Positions 28,448 through 36,168 of a stretch of 48,730 nucleotides of DNA are shown piece by piece. A model generated the notes under the pieces. It made no database searches. It was not told the origin of the DNA and worked only from the letters and a program-made list of their open reading frames with translations. Every line of letters begins with the position of its first letter. The first letter of the stretch is position 1. Source of the DNA: Polyangia bacterium (lineage in GTDB: Bacteria; Myxococcota_A; Polyangia; Polyangiales; Sandaracinaceae); NCBI GenBank assembly GCA_030426845.1, contig JAUHXR010000025.1, positions 1-48,730 of the forward strand, in the 5' to 3' direction. Position numbers and translations under genes: made by a program.

Positions 28448-29229
28448 CCCGCGGGCTCGATTGGCCGATCCAGGTCGTCGTCGCGGCGCTCGTCGGCGTG
28501 TCGGCGCTCCCGGCGACGGCCCTCGCGCAGGCAGAGGAGGAGGCCGAGGCGGCCGGGATGGCGGCGCCGGCCCAGGATCCCGTCGAGGGCGCGCGCCAGG
28601 CGTTCCTCGCCGGCGTCGAGCTGGCCCAGGCCGGGCGGTGGGCGGAGGCCGAGGCGGAGTTCCGCGGCGCGCTCGCGCTCCACCCCGCGCCCGGCATCCA
28701 CATCAACCTCGCGAGCGCGCTCGTGGAGCAGGGCCGCTACCGCGAGGCGCACGGGTCGTTGCGGTCGGCCGAGTCCGACCCGGACTTGCCGCCCAACATG
28801 GGGCCGGCGATCGAGGCGCTCCGCGAGCGCATCCAGCGAGAGGCGGGGCGGCTCGCCATCTCGCGCTCTGGCGAGCTCGCCGGCGCGGAGGTCGCGCTCG
28901 ATCGCTCCCCCGTCGAGGAGGCCTGGCTCGCGGGCGACATCCCGGTCACGCCGGGGCCGCACGAGGTCACCGCGCTGCGCGCCGGCGAGGAGCTGGCCTC
29001 CGTCTCGGTCGAGGCGACCGCGGGCGAGCGCACGGCGGTGGTGCTCGGCGGCGTCTCGGAGCGCGTGGTCGAGACCGAGACGGATGAGACCCCCCTCCAT
29101 GTCGGCATCGCGGTGGGCGTCGGCGTGGTGCTCGTGGCCGCGGTGGTCATCGTCGGCGCGGCCGCGGGGGGCGGGGGCGGCGCGCAGCCGGTGAGCGGCA
29201 ACTTCAACCCGGGGCTGATCGCGTGGTGA
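28444..29229 (+). CDS. Exported TPR/PEGA-like protein, probable CTG start
   Basis: The first ATG/GTG/TTG in frame is the GTG at 28498, but it falls inside the hydrophobic core of an otherwise perfect signal peptide. The open frame upstream reads LTRGLDWPIQVVVAALVG and begins with a CTG at 28444 that overlaps the kinase stop as CTGA, so I take that CTG as the likely start (261 residues). The signal ends ATALA/QAEE. Next come TPR-like helices (AFLAGVELAQAGRWAEAEAEFRGAL, INLASALVEQGRYREA), then a PEGA-like strand domain (PVTPGPHEVTALRAGEEL) and a C-terminal transmembrane helix with a Gly-rich tail. It follows the kinase directly and is probably an envelope partner. Confidence 0.65.
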
Positions 29230-30032
29230 GTCGAGCCGGACGCGGCGCTCTGCTCGCGCTCCTGTGCGCGCTCGCGGGCTGCGCCAACGACCCGACCCAG
29301 ATCGTCATCGAGGTCCGGAGCGATCTGTCGGTCCCCGACGAGCTCGACCGGGTCGTCGTGCGGATGGTCTCACCCGACGGCCGCGAGCAGACGGCCGAGG
29401 CGCTGCTCGGGCCAGGCCAGCTCCCGCTCCCGCGCATCCTCGGCGTGCTCCACGAGGGCGGCCCCCTCGAGGGCTACGAGACGACGGTCACCGGCCTGCG
29501 GGCGAGCAACGAGCGCGTCGTCCGGCGCGGCGTGCTCTCGTTCCAGGCGCAGCGCATCCGGCTCTGGTCGGTCACCCTCGAGCGCGCGTGCGAGGGGGTG
29601 AGCTGCGTGGACGGCGAGACCTGCGCGGCGGGCGCGTGCCGCCCGGCCACCGTCGGCGCCGACGAGCTGCTGCCCTGGGACAACCGGAGCGTCCCCGAGG
29701 ACGGCGGCGTGCAGTGCGTGGACGAGCTCTGCAACGAGCGCGACGACGACTGCGACGGGACGATCGACGAGGGCTTCGACCTCACCAGCGACGACGCCAA
29801 CTGCGGCGCGTGCGGCGTCGACTGCACCCGGCTCCCCAACGCGACGGGGACCTGCGTCGCGAGCTCGTGCCAGGTCTCCGCCTGCGCGGCCGGCTTCGAC
29901 GACTGCAACGCGGAGCCCGGCTGCGAGACCGAGATCAACGCCAACCCGGCCGCCTGCGGCGGGTGCGGCAACGCCTGCTCGCCGCCCAACCGCGAGTGCT
30001 GCGCCGGCGTCTGCGCGCGCAGCTGCCCCTGA
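29226..30032 (+). CDS. Cys-rich lipoprotein with MopE-like repeats
   Basis: The GTG at 29226 overlaps the previous stop as GTGA; 268 residues. A lipobox (ALAGC) is followed by an immunoglobulin- or transthyretin-like domain to about residue 125, then Cys-rich motifs: CNERDDDCDGTIDEG and NCGACGVDC, the repeats seen in MopE-type and other myxobacterial surface proteins, which often bind metals. The two acidic CDG loops could bind calcium. It is the third gene of the kinase set. Confidence 0.75.
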   Translation: MSRAGRGALLALLCALAGCANDPTQIVIEVRSDLSVPDELDRVVVRMVSPDGREQTAEALLGPGQLPLPRILGVLHEGGPLEGYETTVTGLRASNERVVRRGVLSFQAQRIRLWSVTLERACEGVSCVDGETCAAGACRPATVGADELLPWDNRSVPEDGGVQCVDELCNERDDDCDGTIDEGFDLTSDDANCGACGVDCTRLPNATGTCVASSCQVSACAAGFDDCNAEPGCETEINANPAACGGCGNACSPPNRECCAGVCARSCP

Positions 30033-30209
30033 CGGGCGCGGGCGGGGACTCGGGCTCGTGCGATCGGGCGACGCGGACGGCTACGCGGTACGTGCAGAAG
30101 CGCGAGGACGAATACGTGGACGTGCACGCGCGCGTGGACGACTAGGTGGACGACTACGTGGACTCGCACGCACACGACGACTTGCGTAGAGCGGGCTGCA
30201 GCTCCGCCT
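30033..30209. other. Convergent intergenic spacer with 12-bp repeats
   Basis: Holds two units of GTGGACGACTA plus G/C (30134-30157) with partial copies around them and alternating GTGCACGCGC. No gene is seen. Confidence 0.4.
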
Positions 30210-31265
30210 CTACGGGCAGCGGCGGAGCGAGGCGATCCAGCGGGTGACGATCGCCTCGCCCGTCGGGTCGATCACCGACACGCCGATCGGCGGCATGCGC
30301 GAGAGGCCCTCCTCGCGCATGCGCATCACGATCCCGCTCCCGTCGGGGTCGCCGGGGACGATCCGGTCCGGCCCGAAGAGGCCGTAGTAGCGGGTCCGCT
30401 CGCCGCAGGTCGCGGTCTCGTCCGTCGGGACCTCGTAGCGCAGATCCATCCCGATCGAAGAGGCCCAGCCGCCCGGGCGGTGGCAGTGCGCGCAGTTCGC
30501 GTGGAGCCAGCTCCGCGCGCGCGCCTCGAGGTCCGGCTCCTCGGGGTCGCCCGGCGAGACGAGCGGCGGGCGCGTCGCGGCCACCGGGCCGTCCTCGAGC
30601 AGGTCGGCGTCACGCAGCGCGGCGAGCTGGTTCTCGCGGGCGACGCCGTAGTCGTAACGGAAGTTGAGCTGCTCCAGCGAGAAGCCGAGCACCGGGCGTC
30701 CGCTGTAGTGGCACGCCTCGCAGGTGAGCTCGTCGGGGAAGTGGTACGCGATGGGCTGCTCGTCCACCGTCAGCTCGACGTCCTCGCCCGCCGTGAGCAG
30801 CCGCGCCTCGCGGCCGTCTTCGTCGAAGCGGTAGGTGAACGGCCGCCAGGCGAAGGCGTCGAGCACGAGGAAGCGCACCTCGAGGCGCATCGGGTCGCGC
30901 AGCGCGCCGTCCACCCCGCGCATCTCGAAGAGCTTCACGAGGATCGTCCCGTCCGGGATGTCGAGGGCGTCGCCGTCCACCCGCAGCCGCTCGCCCGGCG
31001 GCACGACGACCCAGCGCGACTTGCCGGCGCCGTCGGTCCAGAGCGGAGAGCGCACGCCGTAGGGCACGAGATCCGGGGCGGGCTCGAGCGCCTCCACGTC
31101 GGTGAAGCACCCCGTCTCGCCGAGCGTCGCCACCGGCGCTCCGTCGACGAGCGGGCGGCACGACGCGACGGTCGCGCGCGGCGGCAGCGCCGGGCCGGCC
31201 TCGCAGGCGGTGAGCCCGGCGAGGAGCCCGCCCGCGATCGCGACGGTGGCGAGGGATCGAGTCAC
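30210..31265 (-). CDS. Diheme c-type cytochrome lipoprotein (SO2930/HNE_0200-like)
   Basis: The GTG at 31265 overlaps the haemoglobin stop as GTGA, giving 351 residues. A lipobox (AGLTAC) indicates a lipid-anchored exported protein. Two heme c motifs are present: CEACH near residue 180 and CAHCH near 258. The N-terminal half matches a family of diheme cytochromes with the phrase YGVRSPLWTDGAGKSRWVVVPPGE. The C-terminal GDPDGSGIVMRM and LSRMPPIG supply the likely axial Met ligands. It is translated together with a truncated haemoglobin under an NsrR-like regulator, so a role in nitric oxide or low-oxygen respiration is likely. Confidence 0.8.
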   Translation of the reverse strand: MTRSLATVAIAGGLLAGLTACEAGPALPPRATVASCRPLVDGAPVATLGETGCFTDVEALEPAPDLVPYGVRSPLWTDGAGKSRWVVVPPGERLRVDGDALDIPDGTILVKLFEMRGVDGALRDPMRLEVRFLVLDAFAWRPFTYRFDEDGREARLLTAGEDVELTVDEQPIAYHFPDELTCEACHYSGRPVLGFSLEQLNFRYDYGVARENQLAALRDADLLEDGPVAATRPPLVSPGDPEEPDLEARARSWLHANCAHCHRPGGWASSIGMDLRYEVPTDETATCGERTRYYGLFGPDRIVPGDPDGSGIVMRMREEGLSRMPPIGVSVIDPTGEAIVTRWIASLRRCP

Positions 31266-31660
31266 GGGGCCGCCGCTCCGGGCAGATGCGCGCTGAGCGC
31301 GCGCCCCATCCGCCGCGCCTTGGCGATCACCACCCGCGCCTCCTCGGCCGACAGCGTCTCGCGTGCGACCGGCTCGAACAGCGCGAGCCAGCGGGCGAAG
31401 TGCGCACGCTCGAGCTCGCCGATGCCGCGGTGGATGACGGCGGGGGAGCCCCGATCGCTCGGGCGGAACGCAGGCTCGGCGCGGAGCACGGTGGTCCAGA
31501 ATGCCACCATCCGCGCGAGGTGCGGCTCCCAGTCGTCGATGCGCGCGGCGAAGACCGGCCCGAGCAGCGGGTCGGCGCGGACCTCGCCGTAGAAGCGGCG
31601 CACGAGGGCGTCGAGAGACTCGTCGCGGAACGGGAGCGCGCGATCGCGGAGCTCGGGCAC
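31262..31660 (-). CDS. Group III truncated haemoglobin
   Basis: A 132-residue globin starting with GTG at 31660, with GGAGG upstream. It has the group III signature: LVRRFYGEVRADPLLGPVF, then DWEPHLARMVAFWTTVL, and the distal part HRGIGELERAHFARWLALF with the proximal heme His. Such globins bind oxygen and nitric oxide in the cytoplasm and are often NO-responsive. It is the promoter-proximal gene of a two-gene operon with the diheme cytochrome and faces an Rrf2-type regulator across a 62-base region that carries a palindromic operator. Confidence 0.9.
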   Translation of the reverse strand: MPELRDRALPFRDESLDALVRRFYGEVRADPLLGPVFAARIDDWEPHLARMVAFWTTVLRAEPAFRPSDRGSPAVIHRGIGELERAHFARWLALFEPVARETLSAEEARVVIAKARRMGRALSAHLPGAAAP

Positions 31661-31669
31661 GGGACCTCC

Positions 31670-31694
31670 AAAGGAGAATATGATATTCGTCTTT
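31670..31694. promoter_or_regulatory. Palindromic operator, NsrR/Rrf2-type
   Basis: A 25-bp inverted repeat: left arm AAAGGAGAATAT (31670-31681), centre G at 31682, right arm ATATTCGTCTTT (31683-31694). The arms pair at 10 of 12 positions and the inner GAATAT/ATATTC is perfect. It is the most AT-rich stretch for kilobases and lies between the divergent haemoglobin and Rrf2 genes. Spacing and arm sequence resemble the NsrR operator type (AAGATG-like arms around an 11-1-11 layout). Confidence 0.75.
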
Positions 31695-31722
31695 TGGTGT
31701 CACCACGCGTTCGAGACCAGCC

Positions 31723-32148
31723 GTGCGCCTGACTCAGCGGACCGACTACGCGCTCCGGGCGCTCTTGTTCCTCGCCGAGCGCGGCGACGACGGGGCGACC
31801 GCGTCCGAGATCGCCGGGGCCCACGCGGTGTCCGAGGGCCACGTCCGCAAGGTCCTCCACGCGCTCGCGGGCGAGGGCTTCGTCCGCTCGCGCCGGGGCC
31901 GCGGCGGCCGGAGCTGGCTCGCGCGCCCGAGCGACGCGATCACGGTGGGCCAGGTCGTGCGCGCCCTCGAGCCGCTGGAGCTGGTCGAGTGCTTCGGCCC
32001 GAGCGACGCCTGCGCCCTCAGCCCCGGGTGCGGGCTGAGCCGCGTGCTCGGGGCGTCGATGCGCGCGATGCTCGAGCGCCTCGACGCGGTGCCGCTGAGC
32101 GGGCTGACCAGCCGGCGCACCCGCCGCCTCGCCACGCTGTCGGCCTGA
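31723..32148 (+). CDS. Rrf2-family regulator, NsrR-like (Fe-S, NO-sensing)
   Basis: A 141-residue Rrf2 protein starting with GTG. The N-terminal winged helix (RLTQRTDYALRALLFLAERG, then SEGHVRKVLHALAGEGFV with the recognition helix) is typical. Three Cys in CFGPSDACALSPGC have 6 and 5 residues between them, close to the cluster ligands of NsrR and unlike IscR. NsrR holds a [4Fe-4S] cluster, represses NO-defence genes and is released by nitric oxide. The divergent haemoglobin operon and the palindrome between them make autoregulated NO sensing the best reading. Confidence 0.85.
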   Translation: MRLTQRTDYALRALLFLAERGDDGATASEIAGAHAVSEGHVRKVLHALAGEGFVRSRRGRGGRSWLARPSDAITVGQVVRALEPLELVECFGPSDACALSPGCGLSRVLGASMRAMLERLDAVPLSGLTSRRTRRLATLSA

Positions 32149-32180
32149 GGCGCGCTCGGCCGGAGGCTCCGCTCGCGCGG

Positions 32181-32780
32181 TCAGCGGCCGCGGCGGCGGC
32201 GCGGGGTCGCGTTCTCACGCTCGCGCTCGGCGATCCGCTCGCGGACGTCGACGTAGACGCGCTCCTGCTCGATCACCATGTCGATCGCCTGGATGCGCGC
32301 GCGGCCGAGCTGGGGGTGCGAGACGGTGGTGTGCGCGTCGGCGAAGCGGACGTAGGTCTGCCACGCGGTGCGGGCCTCCTCGATCCGTCCCTCCATCCGC
32401 TCGAGGGTGAAGGCCGCGCCCTGGAGCGCCCGGGCCTGCCAGCGAGGCTCGTTCGCGCGCTCGGCGAGCTCGGCCGTGCGCTGGAAGCCGCTGACCGCCT
32501 CCTCGAGGTTGCCGCCCGCGCGGTTGAGCACCGCGATGTAGTAGGGCGCCTGCGGACGCGCGCCGTCGCTCGAGAGCGCGCGTCGGAAGCGGTCGAAGCC
32601 GCCGTCGGTGTCGCCGCTGACCATGAGCGAGACGCCCTCGCTGATGAGGCGGGTGTACTCGTCGGCGCCCGGCGGCGAGGCGGCCTCCGACGGAGCCTGA
32701 GCCTCCTGCGCGCGCGCGGCCGAGGCGAGGCCCATCGAGGTCACCAACGAACAGAGGCAGGCGAGAACCAGCGCGCGCAT
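32181..32780 (-). CDS. Exported TPR-like protein
   Basis: A 199-residue protein with a signal peptide (LACLCSLVTSMGLASAARA/QEA). The rest is helical with three TPR-like pairs (EYTRLISEGVSLMVSGDTDGGFDRFRRAL; PYYIAVLNRAGGNLEEAVSGFQRTAELAER; WQARALQGAAFTLERMEGRIEEARTAW) and a basic RRRRGR tail. TPR proteins bind partners; the partner is unknown. It follows the OmpA-like gene on the same strand, with a hairpin between them, so co-transcription is possible but may be attenuated. Confidence 0.75.
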   Translation of the reverse strand: MRALVLACLCSLVTSMGLASAARAQEAQAPSEAASPPGADEYTRLISEGVSLMVSGDTDGGFDRFRRALSSDGARPQAPYYIAVLNRAGGNLEEAVSGFQRTAELAERANEPRWQARALQGAAFTLERMEGRIEEARTAWQTYVRFADAHTTVSHPQLGRARIQAIDMVIEQERVYVDVRERIAERERENATPRRRRGR

Positions 32781-32815
32781 GCGGCGATGGTATCTCCCTG
32801 CCTCCGTGGTGACAA

Positions 32816-32832
32816 AGCCCCCGCGCGGGGCT
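32816..32832 (-). terminator. Weak hairpin between the OmpA-like and TPR genes
   Basis: AGCCCC (32816-32821) pairs with GGGGCT (32827-32832) around a five-base loop; on the minus strand it is followed by TTTG. It could be a weak intrinsic terminator or attenuator. Confidence 0.4.
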
Positions 32833-32848
32833 CGGTCGTCGAGCCGGC

Positions 32849-33343
32849 TCAGTGACAGACGAGCAGGCTGAACTCGACGCGCCGGTTGGTCTGCTCGCTG
32901 AGCGTCTGCTGGCGGCCGCAGCTCTCGTTGGCGCGCGGCTGCTGCGAGCCGTAGCCGATGGTGTCGATCATCTCGCGCGGGACGCCCATGAGGACGAGCT
33001 CGTTGGCGACCGAGACCGCGCGGTTCTGGCTGAGGACCTGGTTGTTCAGCTCGTTGCCGCAGGTGTCGGTGTGACCCTCGACGCGGACGCGGCGGATGTC
33101 GTTGCGAGCCTGGGCGCTGCGGACCATCTCGCGGAGGATCTCGCGGTTCTGCGCGTCGATCGTACTACCGCTGGTCGGGAACGTGATGAGCATCGGCATG
33201 TGCACCCAGCTCTCCGCGCAGGGCGGGGCCTGCACGACCACCGGCTGGGGCGGGGGCGGCTCCTCGGCCTCCTGCTGCCCGCCGCCGCACGCGGCGAGCG
33301 CCACCGCGGCCAACCCGATCAGGACCATCGCAAAACGGTTCAT
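32849..33343 (-). CDS. OmpA/Pal-family peptidoglycan-binding lipoprotein
   Basis: The start at 33343 (MNRFAMVLIGL) has a GAGG site; five residues upstream are an alternative. The 164-residue protein has a lipobox (VALAAC), a Pro-rich linker, then an OmpA C-terminal domain with IDAQNREILREMV, VEGHTDTCGNELNNQVLSQNRA and IGYGSQQP, the diaminopimelate-binding region. Such proteins anchor the outer membrane to peptidoglycan. The domain has extra Cys residues (HTDTCG, NESCGRQ, LLVCH at the end), so a disulphide is likely. Confidence 0.9.
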   Translation of the reverse strand: MNRFAMVLIGLAAVALAACGGGQQEAEEPPPPQPVVVQAPPCAESWVHMPMLITFPTSGSTIDAQNREILREMVRSAQARNDIRRVRVEGHTDTCGNELNNQVLSQNRAVSVANELVLMGVPREMIDTIGYGSQQPRANESCGRQQTLSEQTNRRVEFSLLVCH

Positions 33344-33480
33344 CCTCTGTGCCTCCACTGTGCTTCCCTAAGGCTGCTGTACGTTTCGGTCCGGAGAGTG
33401 CCTCCCCCGACGCCGGATGGGAACCCTCGCAACGGGGGGTTGCCTTCCGATAAGCTGAGACATCGCTTGAGGAGGTCTCC

Positions 33481-34962
33481 GTGACGCGTGCGCTCTCTCT
33501 CGGTTCGCTCGTGATCGCCAGCGCGCTCTGGCTCGTCGCCTGCGGGGACGACGGCGCCGGCGTCGACGACGGAGGCCCCGGGATGGACGGGATGACCGCC
33601 TGCGCCTCCGGCGAGACGGTGTGCGGCGGCGCCTGCGTCGACACCGGCTCCGACCCGGCGAACTGCGGCGGCTGCGGGACGGCCTGCGCGACGGGGGAGG
33701 TCTGCGACACCGGGAGCTGCGCGGCGATGTGCAGCGCAGGGCTCACCGACTGCGGCGGGGCCTGCGTCGACACGCAGACGACCGCGGCCCACTGCGGCGG
33801 GTGCGGGGCGGCCTGCGCGAGCGGCGAGAGCTGCGCGGCCGGCGCGTGTACCGGCGCGATGTGCACCCCCAACGGGATGGCCTGCGCCGCGCCCGGCGAC
33901 TGCTGCTCGGGCACCTGCGAGGCCGGCACCTGCGCCGCCGCCCCGATGTGCCGCGCGACCGGCGCGCCCTGCGCGACCGCGGCCGACTGCTGCAGCGCGG
34001 CTTGCAACGACTCGGCCGGCGCCGCCTGCGCGGGCTCGGGCGACTGCGTCTGCGCGCCCGCGAGCGGCTGCGCGGCGGCGGGCGAGGCGTGCACCGGCGA
34101 CGGCCAGTGCTGCAACGGCCTGTGCGACCGTCCCGGTGGCGGCGCGGACGGCACCTGCGCGAGCTTCGGGGCGTGCCTCACCGCGGGCGAGCCGTGCGGT
34201 ACCGAGGGCCTCAACGGCTCGTGCTGCTCGACGGTCTGCCTCGACGCGGACGGGACGGGCGCGCGCTGCCAGTTCCTCGGCGGCTGCCGCGTGCAGGACG
34301 AGCTCTGCCGCACGGACGCGGAGTGCTGCTCGGGCGCGTGCCGGATGGCGGGCATGACGGCGGACGGCCGACCGATCACCCGCTGCGCCAACGTCGACTC
34401 GTGCCTGCCGGCCGGCGAGGTCTGCGGCGACGGCGGGGCGAGCTCCAACTGCTGCCCGAACGGCGGCGGCGACACCGGCTGCGAGCCGACCGGCGGCGGC
34501 TTCCGGCGCTGCCTCGGCGGCACGGGCGACTGCACCCTGCCCGGCCGCCCCTGCACCACGACTGCGGAGTGCTGCGCCGAGACGTTCCCCAACATCATGT
34601 GCCAGCCGGGCGTCGGCGGAGAGAACCTCTGCTGCCTCGCGGACGGGCAGGGCTGCGCGTTCGGCGACGTCTGCTGCAGCGGCGTCTGCACCCCCGACCC
34701 CACCGACGGCGTCCTGCGCTGCGGCTCGATGTGCATCGCGGACGGCCAACCCTGCACGGTGGACTCCGACTGCTGCGGCTGCGGCTGCGTCGCCGACGGC
34801 GCGGGCGGCCTCGCGTGCACGAGCGACATGGCGCTCTGCGACCCGTGCACGGGTCCGGACCTTGGCGAGTTCTGTACGCCCGGTGGCGAGCCCTGCTGCA
34901 ACGCGCCGGCGGTGACGTGCCAGGGGAGCAACGAGTTCGCGACCTGTCGCCTCGCCCCGTAG
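33481..34962 (+). CDS. Large Cys-rich surface lipoprotein
   Basis: A 493-residue protein with a lipobox (ALWLVAC), an acidic Gly/Asp linker and then wall-to-wall Cys motifs. The first part has two NCGGCG/HCGGCG modules of the type shared with the lipoprotein at 29226; the rest is a run of about ten modules with ECCSGxC or DCCSGxC centres (GDCCSGTCEAGTC, GQCCNGLCDRPG, AECCSGACR and so on), similar to small disulphide knots. GGAGG stands just before the GTG start. It should be an exported, disulphide-rich surface protein; no function can be assigned. Confidence 0.8.
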   Translation: MTRALSLGSLVIASALWLVACGDDGAGVDDGGPGMDGMTACASGETVCGGACVDTGSDPANCGGCGTACATGEVCDTGSCAAMCSAGLTDCGGACVDTQTTAAHCGGCGAACASGESCAAGACTGAMCTPNGMACAAPGDCCSGTCEAGTCAAAPMCRATGAPCATAADCCSAACNDSAGAACAGSGDCVCAPASGCAAAGEACTGDGQCCNGLCDRPGGGADGTCASFGACLTAGEPCGTEGLNGSCCSTVCLDADGTGARCQFLGGCRVQDELCRTDAECCSGACRMAGMTADGRPITRCANVDSCLPAGEVCGDGGASSNCCPNGGGDTGCEPTGGGFRRCLGGTGDCTLPGRPCTTTAECCAETFPNIMCQPGVGGENLCCLADGQGCAFGDVCCSGVCTPDPTDGVLRCGSMCIADGQPCTVDSDCCGCGCVADGAGGLACTSDMALCDPCTGPDLGEFCTPGGEPCCNAPAVTCQGSNEFATCRLAP

Positions 34963-34984
34963 AGCCCCAATACCCCTGCCCCTG

Positions 34985-35013
34985 CCCCTGCCTGTGCGCG
35001 CAGAGGGCAGGGG
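34985..35013 (+). terminator. Terminator-like hairpin made from a CCCCTG repeat
   Basis: CCCCTGCC (34985-34992) pairs perfectly with GGCAGGGG (35006-35013) around a 13-base loop, just downstream of the Cys-rich lipoprotein stop. No T-run. Confidence 0.35.
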
Positions 35014-35133
35014 AAGCTCCACCACAGACGGCGCACCAAGCGCCGCTCCGAGACACGTGTAGCCCAAAGCCGAACCACCGGCTTCGGCTCCGGCTCCGAC
35101 TCCGGGCTCGCGTGTACGCAGGCGTGCGAGGCT

Positions 35134-35279
35134 ACGTGCACGTGCACGTGCACGAGGACGAGGACGAGGACGTGCACGTGCACGAGGACGAGGACGTGCA
35201 CGTGCACGAGGACGAGGACGTGCACGTGCACGAGGACGAGGACGTGCACGAGGACGAGCACGTGCACGAGGACGAGGAC
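35134..35279. repeat. 24-bp tandem repeat with palindromic GTGCACGTGCAC
   Basis: Unit GTGCACGTGCAC followed by GAGGACGAGGAC, with exact starts at 35172, 35196 and 35220 and shortened units at 35244 and 35262, plus a longer variant at the left end. The first half is self-complementary and alternates purine and pyrimidine; the second half is purine-rich. It lies in a convergent gap. Confidence 0.9.
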
Positions 35280-35369
35280 GTTCGGGGGCGCTGACTCCGT
35301 GGGGAGGTCTTGTTCGGGTCGGGGTTGGCTCCTTGCGGTGACTCAGGGCCGCGGGCGCCTGGTACTTGT

Positions 35370-35402
35370 GGGCACGGGCACGGGCACGGGCACGGGCACG
35401 GG
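35370..35402. repeat. GGGCAC hexamer repeat, five units
   Basis: Five uninterrupted GGGCAC copies followed by GGG, ending 12 bases before the lytic transglycosylase stop codon. Confidence 0.9.
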
Positions 35403-35414
35403 AGTTTGCTGCGC

Positions 35415-36035
35415 CTACTCTTGCTCGAGGAAGGAGTAGTAGTGGCGCAGGACCCGGCGGACGTAGCGCTGGGTCTCCTCGTACGGCGGGATCCCGCGGT
35501 AGCGCAGCACCGCGCCCTCGCCCGCGTTGTACGCCGCGATCGTCAGCACCAGATCGCCGTTGAACTGGTTGGCGAGGATCCGCAGGTAGCGCGTGCCGCC
35601 CAGGATGTTCTGCCGCGGGTCGAACGGGTCGCGCACGCCCATCCGGGCCGCGGTGGCCGGCATGAGCTGCATGAGCCCGCACGCGCCCGCGTGGCTCACG
35701 ACCTGGGGGTTGTAGTCGCTCTCCACCCGGATCACCGCGCGGACGAACGACTCGGGGAGCCGGTAGAGCGCGGCCGCCTCGCGGATGAACGGGTCGTAGC
35801 GCGTGTACCGGTCCGGCGAGCGATCGCGCGGGCCGAGGCTGCCGCCGCCCTGACGCGCGCGCGGCGTCTCGGTGCGCGTGCGGATGTGGCGGACGCCCCG
35901 GGCCTGACGCGGAGGCGTGTTGCTGTAGTGCACCACCCCGTTCGCGTCGGTGTACGTGTAGATGTCCGCGCGCGCGGGGAGCGCGAGGCTAAGGGTCAGC
36001 GCGAGGGCCGACAGGCTGAGGAGGCGAAGGCGCAT
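35415..36035 (-). CDS. DUF4124 / SLT-type lytic transglycosylase
   Basis: The start at 36035 (MRLRLLSLSALALTLSLALPARA/DIY) gives a clear signal peptide; the frame continues 14 codons further upstream without one. Of 206 residues, the first 40 after the signal are a DUF4124-type module (DIYTYTDANGVVHYSNTPP). An SLT domain follows: catalytic Glu in RAVIRVESDYNP, then GACGLMQLMPATAARMGV, NILGGTRYLRILANQF and AAYNAGEGAV. It cleaves peptidoglycan glycan strands in the periplasm. Diverges from nadB. Confidence 0.92.
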   Translation of the reverse strand: MRLRLLSLSALALTLSLALPARADIYTYTDANGVVHYSNTPPRQARGVRHIRTRTETPRARQGGGSLGPRDRSPDRYTRYDPFIREAAALYRLPESFVRAVIRVESDYNPQVVSHAGACGLMQLMPATAARMGVRDPFDPRQNILGGTRYLRILANQFNGDLVLTIAAYNAGEGAVLRYRGIPPYEETQRYVRRVLRHYYSFLEQE

Positions 36036-36168
36036 CCGTACGTCAGAAGGGTACTGGGGCGCGCCCCGGCCTGCCAAAGAAGGGGCCGGTCAGGGGCGGG
36101 CCCGGCAAAGAACCGCCCCCGGGCGCCCCTTCATTCCCCCTCGGCCGGCGGCCGGGTAGAGTCCCGCG

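Larger units (their letters stand above)
34963..35414. other. Gene-free convergent spacer with three kinds of repeat
   Basis: No gene is supported in these 452 bases although long frames run through. Contents in order: (CCCCTG)n at 34973-34992 with a matching GGCAGGGG at 35006-35013 that can form an 8-bp hairpin; a GGCTCCGGCTCCG-type direct repeat near 35085; the 24-bp GTGCAC array at 35134-35279; and five copies of GGGCAC at 35370-35402. Confidence 0.6.

Noticed and set aside
33621-35294. Open frame ending in repeated His/Glu/Asp peptides (VHVHEDED)
   Set aside because: Out-of-frame with the Cys-rich lipoprotein; the apparent metal-binding tail is the 24-bp DNA array read through in a shadow frame.
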